Counted from the stretch's first letter, positions 14,522 to 23,890 are shown. The stretch: DNA of 34,609 nucleotides from a bacterium (GCA_035691305.1 DASSJF010000060.1:1-34609), one strand, 5' to 3'. The notes: generated from the sequence alone by a model not told the origin. A program made the numbers and translations.

Positions 14522-16909
14522 GTGCGCATCCGGCGGGCGATGGTCATCGGCGCGGGAGTCATGGGGAGCGCCATCGCGGCACACTTCGCGAACGCCGGCG
14601 TGCCGGTCTGGCTCCTGGATGTCGTGCCGCGCGAGCTGACGGACGAAGACCGCAAGGCGGGACGCGGTCCGGAGCATCCGGCGGTGCGTTCGCGGCTCGC
14701 GCGGGCGGGCAAGGAGCGGGCGCTCCGCATCTCCCCGCCGGCGTTCATGACCCCCGAACTCGCGTCGCTCGTCACGCCCGGTAACATCGAGGACGACCTG
14801 CACCACGCCCGGGAGTGCGACTGGGTTATCGAAGCCGTCGTCGAGAACCTCGAGGCGAAGCGGGCGCTTCTCGCCCGGCTCGAGGCGCACCGGCGGCCCG
14901 GGGCGCTGGTGAGCTCCAATACGAGCGGCCTCTCGATCAACGCGATGCTCGAGGGCCGCTCGGACGCGTTCCGGCAGCACTTCCTCGGCACGCACTTCTT
15001 CAACCCGCCGCGCTTCATGCGCCTCGTCGAGGTCATCCCGTCGGCGGACACGCTCCCGGCGGTGCTCGCGGACGCCGAGGACGTCATCGGACGGGTGCTC
15101 GGCAAAGGGATCGTCAAGGCGAAAGACACCCCGAACTTCATCGGCAACCGCATCGGGGCGTTCACTTCGTGCCTCGCGATCCGCCTGGCGCTCGAGGGCG
15201 GCTACACGGTCGAGGAGGTGGACGTCCTCACGGGGCCCCTCATCGGCCGGCCCCGGACCGGCACGTTCCGCCTCAGCGACCTCGTCGGGCTCGACACGTC
15301 GTATCACGTGCGCCGGAACGTCTACCAGAGCCTGCCCGGCGACCCGGACCGCGAGGTCTTCAATCCGCCGGCGCCGCTGCGTGGAATGGTCGAGCGGGGG
15401 TGGCTCGGCGCCAAGACCGGCCGCGGCTACTACTGGCGGCGCAACGGCGAAACGATGGTCGTGGATCTCGAGACCCTCGAGTACCGGCCCCAGAGGGCTC
15501 CGAACCTGCCGTCCGTGGCGGCGGTAGCCGGCGTCCCCGAGATCGGCCAGCGCCTCCGCGCGCTGCTCCACGGCGAGGACCGCGCTTCGTGGTTCGTGTG
15601 GCGGCTCGTCGGCCGCACGCTCGCCTACGCGGCGCGGGTGCTGCCGGAGATCAGCGACGACGTCGTGAACGTGGACCGCGCGATGCGGTGGGGCTTCCAC
15701 TGGGAGCTTGGTCCGTTCGAGTTGTGGGACGCGCTCGGCCCCGCGGACGTCGCGGCGCGGCTTCGGGCCGACGGCGCGGCCGTCCCGCCCGCCGTGGAGG
15801 ACGTGATACGCCGCGGCGACGGGCGATTCTATCGTGAGAGCGGGGGCCGCCGCCAATTCTTCGACACGGCGGCGGGCGCGTACCGCCCCGTGCCGGAGAC
15901 ACCGGGCGCGCTCGCGCTTGCCGACCTTGCGCGCACGCAGCGCCCTCTCGAGCGGAATCGGGATGCGTCGCTGCTCGACCTCGGGGGCGGCGTCGTCTGC
16001 GCGGCGCTGCACGCGCCGCTGAACGCGATCTCCCTCGATGTGATGCGGGTGCTGGAGAGCGCGCTCGACCGGCTGGAGGGCGAGTTCGAGGCACTCGTCA
16101 TCGGGACTCAGGCGCGCGACTTCTGCGCCGGGGCGAGCCTGAAAGAGCTGCTGACCCTCGCGGACGAGGGGCGGTGGGCCGCGGTGGACGAGCGGACGCG
16201 TCGTCTGCAGGCGCTAACGCGGCGCATCCGGCGGGCGCCCAAGCCCGTCGTCGGCGCGCCGCGCGGGAGGGCGCTCGGGGCCGGCGCCGAGATCTGCCTC
16301 GCCTGTCCGCGCCTCCAGGCGGCGGCCGAGACGAACATGGGGTTCGTCGAGCCGGAGGCCGGCCTCGTCCCCGCCGGCGGCGGCACGACGGAGCTCGTGC
16401 GGCGGCTGCAGGCCCGTCTTCCGCCGGACGTCATCGCCGACCCGCTGCCCCTCGTGCAGTGGGCGTTCGAGTCGATCGCCCGCGCGAAGATCTCGCAATC
16501 CGCGTTCGAGGCGCGGCGCCTCGGGTACCTGCGGGAGGCGGACGGCGTGACGATGGACACCGAGCGGCTGATCCAGGACGCGAAGGAAGCCGCGCTGGCC
16601 ATGGTCCGCGCCGGCTACCGGCCGCCGCTGCCGCAGCGCATTCGGGTCGGCGGCGAGCGGGTGCGCGCCGCGCTCTACGAAACGCTCTACATCTTGAAGA
16701 CCGGCCGGCAGATCACGCCGTTCGACGAAGCGGTCGGCCGCCGGCTGGCGCACGTCATGAGCGGCGGCGCCGTTCCGGAGGGAACCGCGGTCGCCGAAGA
16801 CTATCTGCTGGACCTGGAGCGCGAAGCGCTTCTCGGACTGCTCGGCGAGGCGAAGACCCGCGAGCGGATGCGGCACCTGCTGCAGACCGGCCGGCCGCTT
16901 CGCAACTGA
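14522..16909 (+). CDS. fadN: 3-hydroxyacyl-CoA dehydrogenase/enoyl-CoA hydratase fusion (FadN type)
   Basis: A bifunctional beta-oxidation enzyme that hydrates trans-2-enoyl-CoA and oxidises the resulting 3-hydroxyacyl-CoA with NAD+. The 795 residues and domain order (dehydrogenase first, hydratase second) match Bacillus subtilis FadN (about 789) rather than E. coli FadB. The NAD-binding motif GAGVMG is at 10-15. The catalytic pair His158 in THFFNP and Glu170 in LVEVIP is present, as is NFIGNRIG. A second dehydrogenase helical domain follows to about 440. The crotonase-fold domain starts near 480, with oxyanion segment DFCAGASLKEL and candidate catalytic acids Glu590 and Glu612. The GTG start at 14522 has GGGGGAG upstream. 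fadA follows after 15 bases. Confidence 0.94.
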   Translation: MRIRRAMVIGAGVMGSAIAAHFANAGVPVWLLDVVPRELTDEDRKAGRGPEHPAVRSRLARAGKERALRISPPAFMTPELASLVTPGNIEDDLHHARECDWVIEAVVENLEAKRALLARLEAHRRPGALVSSNTSGLSINAMLEGRSDAFRQHFLGTHFFNPPRFMRLVEVIPSADTLPAVLADAEDVIGRVLGKGIVKAKDTPNFIGNRIGAFTSCLAIRLALEGGYTVEEVDVLTGPLIGRPRTGTFRLSDLVGLDTSYHVRRNVYQSLPGDPDREVFNPPAPLRGMVERGWLGAKTGRGYYWRRNGETMVVDLETLEYRPQRAPNLPSVAAVAGVPEIGQRLRALLHGEDRASWFVWRLVGRTLAYAARVLPEISDDVVNVDRAMRWGFHWELGPFELWDALGPADVAARLRADGAAVPPAVEDVIRRGDGRFYRESGGRRQFFDTAAGAYRPVPETPGALALADLARTQRPLERNRDASLLDLGGGVVCAALHAPLNAISLDVMRVLESALDRLEGEFEALVIGTQARDFCAGASLKELLTLADEGRWAAVDERTRRLQALTRRIRRAPKPVVGAPRGRALGAGAEICLACPRLQAAAETNMGFVEPEAGLVPAGGGTTELVRRLQARLPPDVIADPLPLVQWAFESIARAKISQSAFEARRLGYLREADGVTMDTERLIQDAKEAALAMVRAGYRPPLPQRIRVGGERVRAALYETLYILKTGRQITPFDEAVGRRLAHVMSGGAVPEGTAVAEDYLLDLEREALLGLLGEAKTRERMRHLLQTGRPLRN

Positions 16910-16924
16910 CGGAGGAGTGCTGCG

Positions 16925-18100
16925 ATGCGTGATGCGGTGATTGTCTCAGGGGTGCGGACCGCGATCGGCAAGGCGCCGCGCGGCTCGCTTCGGGATACGC
17001 GCCCGGACGAACTGGCGGCGGCGGTGATCCGGGAGGCGGTGCGCCGCGTGCCGGGCCTCGCCCCCGCGGCGGTCGAGGACGTGATCCTGGGGTGCGCGCT
17101 GCCGGAGGGCGAGCAGGGCCTCAACATGGCGCGGGCGGCGGCGCTCCGCGCGGGGCTGCCGGTGACGACCTGCGGGCAGACGATCAATCGGTTCTGCTCG
17201 TCTGGTCTCCAGGCGATCGCCCTGGCTTCGTACGAGGTGATGACGGGGCAGGTGAGCGTCGCGGTGGCGGGCGGCGTCGAGAGCATGAGCCACGTGCCGA
17301 TGCGCGGCAACAAGTACGCCCCGAACCCGCATCTCGCCGACGAGTGGCCGGAGGTGTACCTCTCGATGGGCCTCACCGCGGAGAACGTGGCGCGGCGGTT
17401 CGAAGTCTCACGCGAGGACCAGGACGCGTTCAGCCTGCGCAGCCACGAGCGGGCCGCCGCGGCGATCGCGGCCGGCCGGTTCAAAGACGAGGTGCTGCCG
17501 CTCGCGGTCCGGCGGTGGGACGACGACGGCGGCCGGCCGGTCGCGCGGGAGGTGACGTTTGCGTCCGACGAGGGGGTGCGCGCCGACACCTCGCTCGAAA
17601 AGCTGGGCGCGCTCCCGCCGGCGTTCGCCAAGGACGGGGTTGTGACCGCCGGCAACTCGTCGCAGACGAGCGACGGCGCGGCGGCCGTCGTGGTGATGGC
17701 CGACGAGACGGCGGAGCGGATGCGTCTTGCGCCGCTCGGCGTCTTCCGCTCGTTCGCCGTCGCCGGCGTGCCGCCGGAGGTCATGGGAATCGGGCCCGTG
17801 GAGGCCGTCCCGAAGGCGCTGCACCAGGCGCGGGTCCGGTTGCAAGACATCGACGTGATCGAGTTGAACGAAGCGTTCGCCTCACAGGCCGTCGCGGTCG
17901 CCCGGCGGCTCGAGCTCGACGAATCGCGGCTCAACCCGAACGGCGGCGCGATTGCCCTCGGGCATCCGCTCGGGTGCAGCGGCGCGCGCATCACCGTGAC
18001 GATGCTGTATGAGATGGCGCGCCGGAACGCCCGGTACGGTGTGGCGACGATGTGCATCGGCGGGGGCATGGGCGCGGCCGGGGTCTTCGAGCGCGCATAG
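16925..18100 (+). CDS. fadA: Acetyl-CoA acyltransferase (3-ketoacyl-CoA thiolase)
   Basis: This enzyme cleaves 3-ketoacyl-CoA with CoA, releasing acetyl-CoA and a shortened acyl-CoA, and completes each beta-oxidation round. The 391-residue length is typical. The nucleophilic Cys91 lies in NRFCSSGLQ, His347 in [10 protein letters not shown] and the acid/base Cys377 in [19 protein letters not shown], near residue 318, is the expected conserved Asn-Glu segment. A GGAGG ribosome binding site overlaps the region just after the fadN stop, and fadE follows 17 bases after this gene, so the three are cotranscribed. Confidence 0.96.
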   Translation: MRDAVIVSGVRTAIGKAPRGSLRDTRPDELAAAVIREAVRRVPGLAPAAVEDVILGCALPEGEQGLNMARAAALRAGLPVTTCGQTINRFCSSGLQAIALASYEVMTGQVSVAVAGGVESMSHVPMRGNKYAPNPHLADEWPEVYLSMGLTAENVARRFEVSREDQDAFSLRSHERAAAAIAAGRFKDEVLPLAVRRWDDDGGRPVAREVTFASDEGVRADTSLEKLGALPPAFAKDGVVTAGNSSQTSDGAAAVVVMADETAERMRLAPLGVFRSFAVAGVPPEVMGIGPVEAVPKALHQARVRLQDIDVIELNEAFASQAVAVARRLELDESRLNPNGGAIALGHPLGCSGARITVTMLYEMARRNARYGVATMCIGGGMGAAGVFERA

Positions 18101-18117
18101 GGGGTGGGCGTGACGTT

Positions 18118-19851
18118 ATGGATGTGACGCGCGCGGTCACGGGCGGCGGATTCCTCATCACGGCGGCCGGGCCGCGAGACGTGTTCACCCCCGAAGACTT
18201 TTCGACCGAGCACCGCCTCGCGGCGCGCAGCCTCACCGACTTCCTCGAGGCCGAGGTTGAGCCGCGCACGGCCGAGCTAGAAACCCACAACTATCCGCTG
18301 ATGCGGCGGCTTCTGGTGAAACTCGGTGGGCTGGGGTTTCTGGGCGTCGACGTGCCCGAGGCGTATGGAGGCTCCGACCTCGATTTCATCACGTCGCTGC
18401 TCGTCTCTGAAACGATGAGCCGGGGCTCTTTCGCCGTGTCGTTCGGGGCCCACACCGGTATCGGGACCCTGCCGATCGTGTACTTCGGCAACGAGGCGCA
18501 GAAGCGGCGGTACCTGCCGGGACTGGCGTCGGGAGAGACCGTCGGCGCGTACGCGCTCACCGAACCCACCGCGGGATCCGACGCGCTCGGCGCACGCACC
18601 CGCGCGGTCCTCGCGGAGGACGGACAGGCCTACCGGCTCACCGGGACCAAGCAGTTCATCACAAACGCCGGCTTCGCCGACCTGTTTACGACGTATGCGA
18701 AGGTCGACGGCGAGCGCTTCACGGGTTTCATCGTCGAGCGAAAGTTCGAGGGTCTCGAGATCGGCCCGGAAGAGCACAAGATGGGCATCAAAGGCTCGTC
18801 GACCGCGAGCGTGTTCTTCGACAGCGCCCGCGTGCCCGCGGAGAACGTGCTCGGCGAGGTCGGGGCCGGACACCGCGTGGCGCTCAACATTCTGAACATC
18901 GGCCGCCTCAAGCTGGCGGTCGCCTGCGCCGGCGCGTCGAAGCGCGCGCTACGTCAGGCGATCGCCTATGCGATGGAGCGCCGGCAGTTTGGGCGTCCAA
19001 TCGCGTCGTTCGGCCTCATTCAGCAGAAGCTCGCCGAGATGGCGGTGCGGATCTACCTGCTCGAGAGCATGATCTACCGCACGGGCGGGCTCATCGAGGC
19101 GGCGCGGGCGAGCGGTCCGGTGGTGCGGGCGGTTGAAGAGTATGCCGTCGAGTGCGCCGTCGACAAGGTCTATGCGTCAGAGGCGGCGGACTTCGTCATG
19201 GACGAGCTTGTTCAAATCTACGGCGGGTCCGGGTTCATCGAGGAGTACCCGGCGGCGCGCCAGTACCGCGATTCCCGGATCAGCCGCATCTACGAGGGCA
19301 CGAACGAGATCAACCGGCTGCTGATCACCGGGATGCTGCTGCGCCGAGCGCAGCGGGGTCGCCTGCCGCTGCTCGAGGCCTGCCGGACCGCGGCTGAAAC
19401 CCGATCGCTGCCGGCACCTCCGCAGGGCGCTCGGGACGGCGGGCCGCTCACAGACCTCCGCGACCAAATCGAGAGGGCGAAGCACGCCTGCCTGCTGGTT
19501 ACCGGGCTCGCGGTCGAGCGCCACGGCGACGGGATCGGCGATCAACAGGAAGTGCTCGCCGCGGTCGCGGACACGATCATCGAAACCTTCGCGATGGAAA
19601 GCGGACTGCTGCGCGCGCTCCGGACCCCGCACGAGGGACGGGACGACCTGGTTCGGGCCGGGACGGCCGCCGGCATCGCGCGGGTGCACGGCTCCTGCCG
19701 CCGCGTGCTCGCGTCGCTGCTCGACGGCGAGGCGTTGCGGACGCGCCTCGACGCGGTGCGCCGGCTGCTGGACGGTATGCCCCCCGACACGTTTCATCTG
19801 GGCCGGCGCATCGCCGCGCGCCTCCTCGAGGCCGGCTCGTACGTGGCCTAA
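18118..19851 (+). CDS. fadE: Acyl-CoA dehydrogenase (FadE type)
   Basis: An FAD-dependent dehydrogenase that makes the trans-2 double bond in acyl-CoA, the first oxidative step. From ATG 18118 the protein has 577 residues, close to B. subtilis FadE (about 594) and longer than simple acyl-CoA dehydrogenases because of a C-terminal helical extension (about 425-577). Motifs are [25 protein letters not shown] and [15 protein letters not shown]. The active-site base is Glu393 in [12 protein letters not shown], preceded by [18 protein letters not shown]. The start is chosen because GGGGTGGG (18101-18108) lies nine bases upstream; longer readings overlap fadA. Its electrons would normally pass to ETF, which is not in the window. 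Confidence 0.95.
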   Translation: MDVTRAVTGGGFLITAAGPRDVFTPEDFSTEHRLAARSLTDFLEAEVEPRTAELETHNYPLMRRLLVKLGGLGFLGVDVPEAYGGSDLDFITSLLVSETMSRGSFAVSFGAHTGIGTLPIVYFGNEAQKRRYLPGLASGETVGAYALTEPTAGSDALGARTRAVLAEDGQAYRLTGTKQFITNAGFADLFTTYAKVDGERFTGFIVERKFEGLEIGPEEHKMGIKGSSTASVFFDSARVPAENVLGEVGAGHRVALNILNIGRLKLAVACAGASKRALRQAIAYAMERRQFGRPIASFGLIQQKLAEMAVRIYLLESMIYRTGGLIEAARASGPVVRAVEEYAVECAVDKVYASEAADFVMDELVQIYGGSGFIEEYPAARQYRDSRISRIYEGTNEINRLLITGMLLRRAQRGRLPLLEACRTAAETRSLPAPPQGARDGGPLTDLRDQIERAKHACLLVTGLAVERHGDGIGDQQEVLAAVADTIIETFAMESGLLRALRTPHEGRDDLVRAGTAAGIARVHGSCRRVLASLLDGEALRTRLDAVRRLLDGMPPDTFHLGRRIAARLLEAGSYVA

Positions 19852-19855
19852 GCGC

Positions 19856-20629
19856 ATGCGCGTACCGGACCTCTTCACCCTCTCCGGCCGGGTGGCGCTC
19901 GTCACCGGCGGTTCACGCGGCCTCGGCCTGGAGATCGCGGAGGGGCTCGGCGAGGCGGGGGCGGCCGTGGCGATCACCGCGCGGCGGGAGGAATGGCTGC
20001 GGAAGGCGGAGCGGGGCCTGCGGGCGGCCGGCGTCGCGTGCATGGCGGCGACGTGCGACATCGCGCGGCCGGACGCGGTGCGCGCGCTGGTCGATGCGGT
20101 CGTGGCCCGGTTCGGCGCGATCGACATCCTGGTCAACAACGCGGGCGCGACGTGGGGCGCGCCCGTGCTCGAGATGCCGTTCGACCGGTGGGAGCGCGTC
20201 CTGGAGACGAACCTGACGGGTACGTTCGTCGTGACCCAGACGGTCGGGCGCCTGATGGTGGATCGCCGTTACGGCAAGGTGATCAACATCGCCTCGATCG
20301 CCGGACTTGTCGGGAACCCTTCCGAGGTGCTGGACACGATCGGGTACAGCGCAGCCAAGGGCGGCGTCATCGCGTTCACCCGCGACCTGGCCGTCAAATG
20401 GGCTCCGCACGGCGTGTACGTGAACGCCATCGCGCCCGGGTTTTTCCGCACGCGCATGACGGAATCGCTGCTCGAGCGCAACCAGGCGCGGGTCGAAGCG
20501 CAGATTCCGCTCGGCCGGATCGGCCGGCCCGGTGAGTTGAAGGGCGTGGCGGTTTTCCTCGCGTCCGCGGCGTCGGACTACGTTACGGGGCAGGTCATTC
20601 CCGTCGACGGAGGGCGCACGGCGGCATGA
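19856..20629 (+). CDS. Short-chain dehydrogenase/reductase (SDR)
   Basis: The 257-residue protein is a classical SDR oxidoreductase using NAD(P). The cofactor motif TGGSRGLGLEIAEGL lies near residues 17-31, NNAG is in the middle, and the catalytic residues are Ser at about 148, Tyr164 and Lys168 (YSAAK). The C-terminal GQVIPVDGG is family-typical. Members of this type include gluconate 5-dehydrogenase, 3-ketoacyl-ACP reductase and 3-hydroxyacyl-CoA-type enzymes, so the substrate is open. It begins only five bases after fadE, which may mean an auxiliary role in oxidation of unusual acyl or hydroxyacyl chains. The stop overlaps the next gene (ATGA), pairing it with a sugar-type oxidoreductase. 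Confidence 0.9.
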   Translation: MRVPDLFTLSGRVALVTGGSRGLGLEIAEGLGEAGAAVAITARREEWLRKAERGLRAAGVACMAATCDIARPDAVRALVDAVVARFGAIDILVNNAGATWGAPVLEMPFDRWERVLETNLTGTFVVTQTVGRLMVDRRYGKVINIASIAGLVGNPSEVLDTIGYSAAKGGVIAFTRDLAVKWAPHGVYVNAIAPGFFRTRMTESLLERNQARVEAQIPLGRIGRPGELKGVAVFLASAASDYVTGQVIPVDGGRTAA

Positions 20630-21621
20630 CCGTCAAAGTCGGCATCCTCGGCGCGGGCTTCATCGGACGCATTCACGCGCTCAACCTCAAGGCCGACCGG
20701 CGCGTTGCGCTGGTCGGGATCGCCGACGCGGTCCCCGCCGCCGCGGCCCGGCTCGCCGCCGAGGCGGGGACGTCTCCGCTTCCCACGCTCGCCGCGCTTC
20801 TTGACGCCGGCGCCGACGCCGTCTACGTGACGACGCCGAACACGCACCACGTCGAGCCGGTGCTGAGGCTGCTCGAACACGGCGCGCACGTGTTCTCGGA
20901 GAAGCCGATGGCGACATCGCTCGAGGGCGCCCTGAGGATCCTGCGCGCCGCCGAGCGGTCGCGCGGCGTCTACCAGGTCGGCTTCAACCGGCGGTTCGCC
21001 AATGTGTACGCGTTTGCGCGCGGCTTGATCGATGCCGGGCGCCTCCGGCCCGTCGCGGCGCAGCTGAAGCACAACCGCGGCGAGCTGCGCCAGCCGCCGT
21101 GGACGTCGGACCCAAAGGTCACCGGCGGATACCTGTACGAGACGCCGGTCCACCTATTCGACATGGCGCGCTTCTTGTTTGGAGACGCGGCCGAGGTGGA
21201 GGGGTGGGCGCGCCGGACGTTCTACGGGGAGCCCGACGCGTTTACGCTGCTCGTCCGGTTCCACACCGGGCTCATCGCGTCGGTTACGAGCGTCGCACAC
21301 GCGAGCTGGCTGTTCCCATCGGAGCGGATCGAGATCTACGGCGACCACATGTCGGTCGCGACCGAGGAGATGGAGCGCGCGCAGTTCAGCCCCGGCGCGC
21401 GCGAGGAAGTCGAGGGGATCGACTGCGCCGCGATGCCGTTTGAGCACAAGTGGGGCTATGTCACCGAGGACCGTCTCTTCATCGACGCCGTGCTCGGCGA
21501 GCGGGCGCCGGCCGTCACGGCGCTCGACGGCTACCGGGCCACCGAGCTGGTCGAAGCCTCATATCGCGCGGTGCGTGACGGCCGTCCGGTCGAACTGCCG
21601 CTTCCGGGGCCGCCCGTCTAG
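20626..21621 (+). CDS. Gfo/Idh/MocA family oxidoreductase
   Basis: The 331-residue protein has an N-terminal Rossmann domain (GILGAGFIGRIHALNL, about residues 5-20), the family EKP motif at 92-94 and a C-terminal alpha/beta domain beginning near 125. GYLYETPVHLFDMARFLFGD contains the Asp and His expected in the active-site region of myo-inositol dehydrogenase-like enzymes. Such proteins oxidise or reduce sugars and cyclitols with NAD(P). Its four-base overlap with the SDR suggests that the two act in sequence. The link to the fad genes upstream is positional only. No sugar transporter or kinase is nearby to name a substrate. Confidence 0.9.
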   Translation: MTVKVGILGAGFIGRIHALNLKADRRVALVGIADAVPAAAARLAAEAGTSPLPTLAALLDAGADAVYVTTPNTHHVEPVLRLLEHGAHVFSEKPMATSLEGALRILRAAERSRGVYQVGFNRRFANVYAFARGLIDAGRLRPVAAQLKHNRGELRQPPWTSDPKVTGGYLYETPVHLFDMARFLFGDAAEVEGWARRTFYGEPDAFTLLVRFHTGLIASVTSVAHASWLFPSERIEIYGDHMSVATEEMERAQFSPGAREEVEGIDCAAMPFEHKWGYVTEDRLFIDAVLGERAPAVTALDGYRATELVEASYRAVRDGRPVELPLPGPPV

Positions 21622-21741
21622 CGCGTCACCCTCTCGCTCGACGCCCGCCGATCGGCTCCGCGTTTGGCGTTTGGTCCGTTTCTTGTCAGGGAAAATAATA
21701 TGGCGTCACACGATAGGGCATTGAGAGGGGGTGGATAGAGC

Positions 21742-21804
21742 ATGATATTCCTGCTCCTCGGTCTGCTCATCCTGGCCGCGACCGGTCACATGATTCTGCG
21801 CTGA
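21742..21804 (+). CDS. 20-residue hydrophobic micropeptide, copy B
   Basis: A 20-residue gene encoding a peptide that begins MIFLLLG and ends ILAATGHMILR, then TGA. It is clearly related to the 22-residue peptide on the minus strand at 5256-5324. They share FLLL, the Gly, and the C-terminal block of eleven residues with one Leu/Met exchange. AGGGGGTGG (21726-21734) gives a strong ribosome binding site seven bases upstream, and the GGGGGTG core is also conserved in copy A. Both peptides place a His-containing TGH motif near one end of a single membrane helix. The gene stands alone between the Gfo/Idh gene and a small secreted protein. A possible -10 AATAAT lies at 21694-21699. Function unknown. 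Confidence 0.75.
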   Translation: MIFLLLGLLILAATGHMILR

Positions 21805-21976
21805 CCGAAACGCGGCGGGTGGACCGACGCTGCGCGTACCCGGCATGGTTCGACCTACCAACGTAAGGCACTGCCCCGGCCTCGACGGCTGCTCGCCGGG
21901 CCGGAAGTCCGAGAGAGACTCGATAGCGCGTACGGAAGAGAGCACGGTTGTTCACACACACACGAGGGAGGATCAT
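21805..21976 (+). promoter_or_regulatory. Possible structured leader before the small secreted protein
   Basis: This 172-base stretch lacks a gene. Around 21863-21912 it can fold into a bulged hairpin: ACT...CCGGCC pairing with GGCCGG...AGT, enclosing a smaller CGGC/GCCG stem. It does not match any riboswitch consensus I know. It ends in an ACACAC run and the GGGAGG ribosome binding site of the next gene. Confidence 0.3.
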
Positions 21977-22276
21977 ATGCGCAAGATCACGTTGCTTGCT
22001 CTTGGCGTAATGGTTTTCACGACCGCGTTCGCCGGCGCCGCGATGGCTCAGTACAGTCCCCCGGCGCAGCCCGCGACTCAACCGGCGACCCCGGCGCCCG
22101 CGACGACGCAGACTCAGGGCCAATACCCGAACGTGGCCAATCTGAAGCCTTTCGCGGCGGAAGCCAACTTCATGTCCCTCGCCGGCTACCTGCGGTACCT
22201 GGTGTTTCAGCAGACCAGCCAGTGGCTGACCCGTGAAGAGGCGGTTCGCATCGTCAACCAGCAGCACGGGATGTAA
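21977..22276 (+). CDS. Small secreted protein of unknown function
   Basis: The 99-residue precursor begins with a textbook signal peptide (MRKITLLALGVMVFTTAFAGAAMA-Q, about 24 residues). A short Pro/Ala/Thr/Gln linker (about 27-47) and a C-terminal helical domain of about 50 residues follow, including FMSLAGYLRYLVFQQTSQWLTREEAVRIVNQQ. The mature C-terminal part, rich in Tyr, Gln and Trp, is unlike a simple stalk and may bind a partner or the wall. No family is recognised. ATG 21977 follows GGGAGG at about seven bases. A strong terminator follows at 22300-22340, so it is expressed separately from the stalk-domain genes. Confidence 0.8.
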   Translation: MRKITLLALGVMVFTTAFAGAAMAQYSPPAQPATQPATPAPATTQTQGQYPNVANLKPFAAEANFMSLAGYLRYLVFQQTSQWLTREEAVRIVNQQHGM

Positions 22277-22299
22277 TTCCGGCAGTTTGTTCGCGCCTG

Positions 22300-22340
22300 T
22301 CGGCGGGAGGAGGGCGGCGCCCTCTTCCCGCCGCCGCTTT
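22300..22340 (+). terminator. Rho-independent terminator
   Basis: CGGCGGGAGGAGGG (22300-22313) pairs with CCCTCTTCCCGCCG (22319-22332) over 14 positions with one G-T wobble and a five-base loop. TTTT follows at 22337-22340. It lies 24 bases after the small secreted protein gene. Confidence 0.8.
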
Positions 22341-22453
22341 TCATAAAGTCTTCACATGCGGGGAGGTTTTCAAACGCCCGGCGTGAGGAACATCTGTCTT
22401 GATCCGTGCATGAGCGAACAGCGATTCTCCGAAAGGGAGGAGAGGTATCGACA

Positions 22454-23890
22454 GTGCTGACTACTTCGCAGCGCCGGCTGCTCACGATCGCGGTCGTGAT
22501 CGCGATGAGCGCCGGCCTCGCTTCTACGACCGCGGCGCAAACGGCCGCCCCGTACGTGCGCGTCTTTGTGGACGGGGCCCCGGTGGCGTTCGACCAGCCG
22601 CCGGTGATCGTCGGCGGCCGGGTGCTCGTCCCGCTCCGCGGCGTGTTCGAGCGCCTCGGCGCGACGGTGACGTGGGACCCCATCTCGCAGACCGTGCTCG
22701 CGCAGAGCGGCGCGACCAGCGTCTCGTTGCGCATCGGCTCGCCGCAGGCGTTCGTCAGCGGGCAACCGCAGACGCTCGACGTTCCCGCGATGCTCGTCGG
22801 CGGGCGCACGCTCGTCCCGCTCCGTTTCGTCAGCCAGGCCCTCGGCGCGGGGGTGACGTGGGACGCCGCATCTTCGACCGTCCAGATTGCCGGCTCGGGC
22901 GCGGCGGCGGCGCCCATAACGGTTCCGCCGTCGGTCACCTATCCGCCGGCGCAGACCTACCCGCCGACCACGTACACGCCTGCTCCGCCGGTCATGCCCG
23001 CGGCGGTCTCGGGGACGGTGGTGCGCGTTGCCGCCACGACGTACCCGGGTCAACTGCTGGTGCAGACCGGCACGGGTGAGGTGTACACGTACAACGTCGT
23101 GTCCGGGACGACGATCGTCCGCATGAACGCGATCACGGGCGTGAGCGGCCCGGTGTCGCTGGCGGCGCTGCGGCCCGGTGACGCGGTCCAGGTGACGGCG
23201 GACCAGACCGGCACCGCCCAGAGCGTCCAGGCGACGTTCACACCGGCGGCGGCGCCGCCGCCCGCCGGCATCGCGTCGGTGACGGTCACGCCGAGCGGCC
23301 GCCAGTTGGTGGTCGGTGACGCGATGTCCGTCGTCGCGATCGGTCCCGCACACGGCACGGCATCCTTTGCGATCCAGGGGCTCCGGACCGGCATTCCGAT
23401 GACGGAGTCCGCAAACCAGCCCGGCACCTACGTCGGTAACTATCAGATCCAGCCCGGCGACTACCTTGCCAGGGGCGCCGTGGTGGTCTCCATCACGGCG
23501 TCCAACGGGCAGCTGCTCACCGCGACGGCTCCGAGTCCGGTGTCAATCAACGCCTCGGCGATCATTCCACCGGCGCCGGGCGGGGCTCCGGTGATCGGCA
23601 GTCCGACCCCGGGCAGCGGGATCCGCACGCCGTTTACGGTGACGGGGACCGCGCCGCCGGGCGCGCTCGTCCGCGTGGAGGCCGACTACAGCGGTACGGT
23701 TCTCCTCATTGCCGTGCGGGGGACGCTCGGCACGCAGACCGTGACGGCCGACGCGAACGGCAGTTGGGCGGCCGCGTTCACCCAGGCGCCGCCGGTTCGC
23801 GGCGTGAGCGTGACGATCTCCGCGCAGGTGGTGGACTACACCGGTGCGGCCCGGTCGCCGTCGACCACGGTCAACACGACGTTGCAATAG
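22454..23890 (+). CDS. Secreted stalk-domain protein (copper amine oxidase N-terminal-like), long paralog
   Basis: From GTG 22454 the protein has 478 residues. A signal peptide (about 1-29, ending TTAAQ) is followed by a copper-amine-oxidase-N-like stalk domain (about 32-140), recognisable from the double phrase GRVLVPLRGVFERLGATVTWD ... GRTLVPLRFVSQALGAGVTWD. A Pro/Tyr/Thr linker follows, then a small beta domain with GTVVRVAATTYPGQLLVQTGTGEVYTY resembling DUF5666-type folds. A beta domain (about 270-370) and a C-terminal Ig-like domain (GAPVIGSPTPGSGIRTPFTVTGTAPPGALVRVEAD) complete the chain. Stalk domains are extracellular and presumably structural; no copper-oxidase active site exists. 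GAGAGG lies about eight bases before the GTG. The next gene is a shorter tandem paralog. Confidence 0.88.
   Translation: MLTTSQRRLLTIAVVIAMSAGLASTTAAQTAAPYVRVFVDGAPVAFDQPPVIVGGRVLVPLRGVFERLGATVTWDPISQTVLAQSGATSVSLRIGSPQAFVSGQPQTLDVPAMLVGGRTLVPLRFVSQALGAGVTWDAASSTVQIAGSGAAAAPITVPPSVTYPPAQTYPPTTYTPAPPVMPAAVSGTVVRVAATTYPGQLLVQTGTGEVYTYNVVSGTTIVRMNAITGVSGPVSLAALRPGDAVQVTADQTGTAQSVQATFTPAAAPPPAGIASVTVTPSGRQLVVGDAMSVVAIGPAHGTASFAIQGLRTGIPMTESANQPGTYVGNYQIQPGDYLARGAVVVSITASNGQLLTATAPSPVSINASAIIPPAPGGAPVIGSPTPGSGIRTPFTVTGTAPPGALVRVEADYSGTVLLIAVRGTLGTQTVTADANGSWAAAFTQAPPVRGVSVTISAQVVDYTGAARSPSTTVNTTLQ

Noticed and set aside
13904-16012. A 702-residue open frame on the minus strand opposite fadN
   Set aside because: It is an antisense shadow of high-GC coding DNA: Arg/Asp/His-rich, without domains or a ribosome binding site, while the plus strand encodes complete beta-oxidation enzymes.
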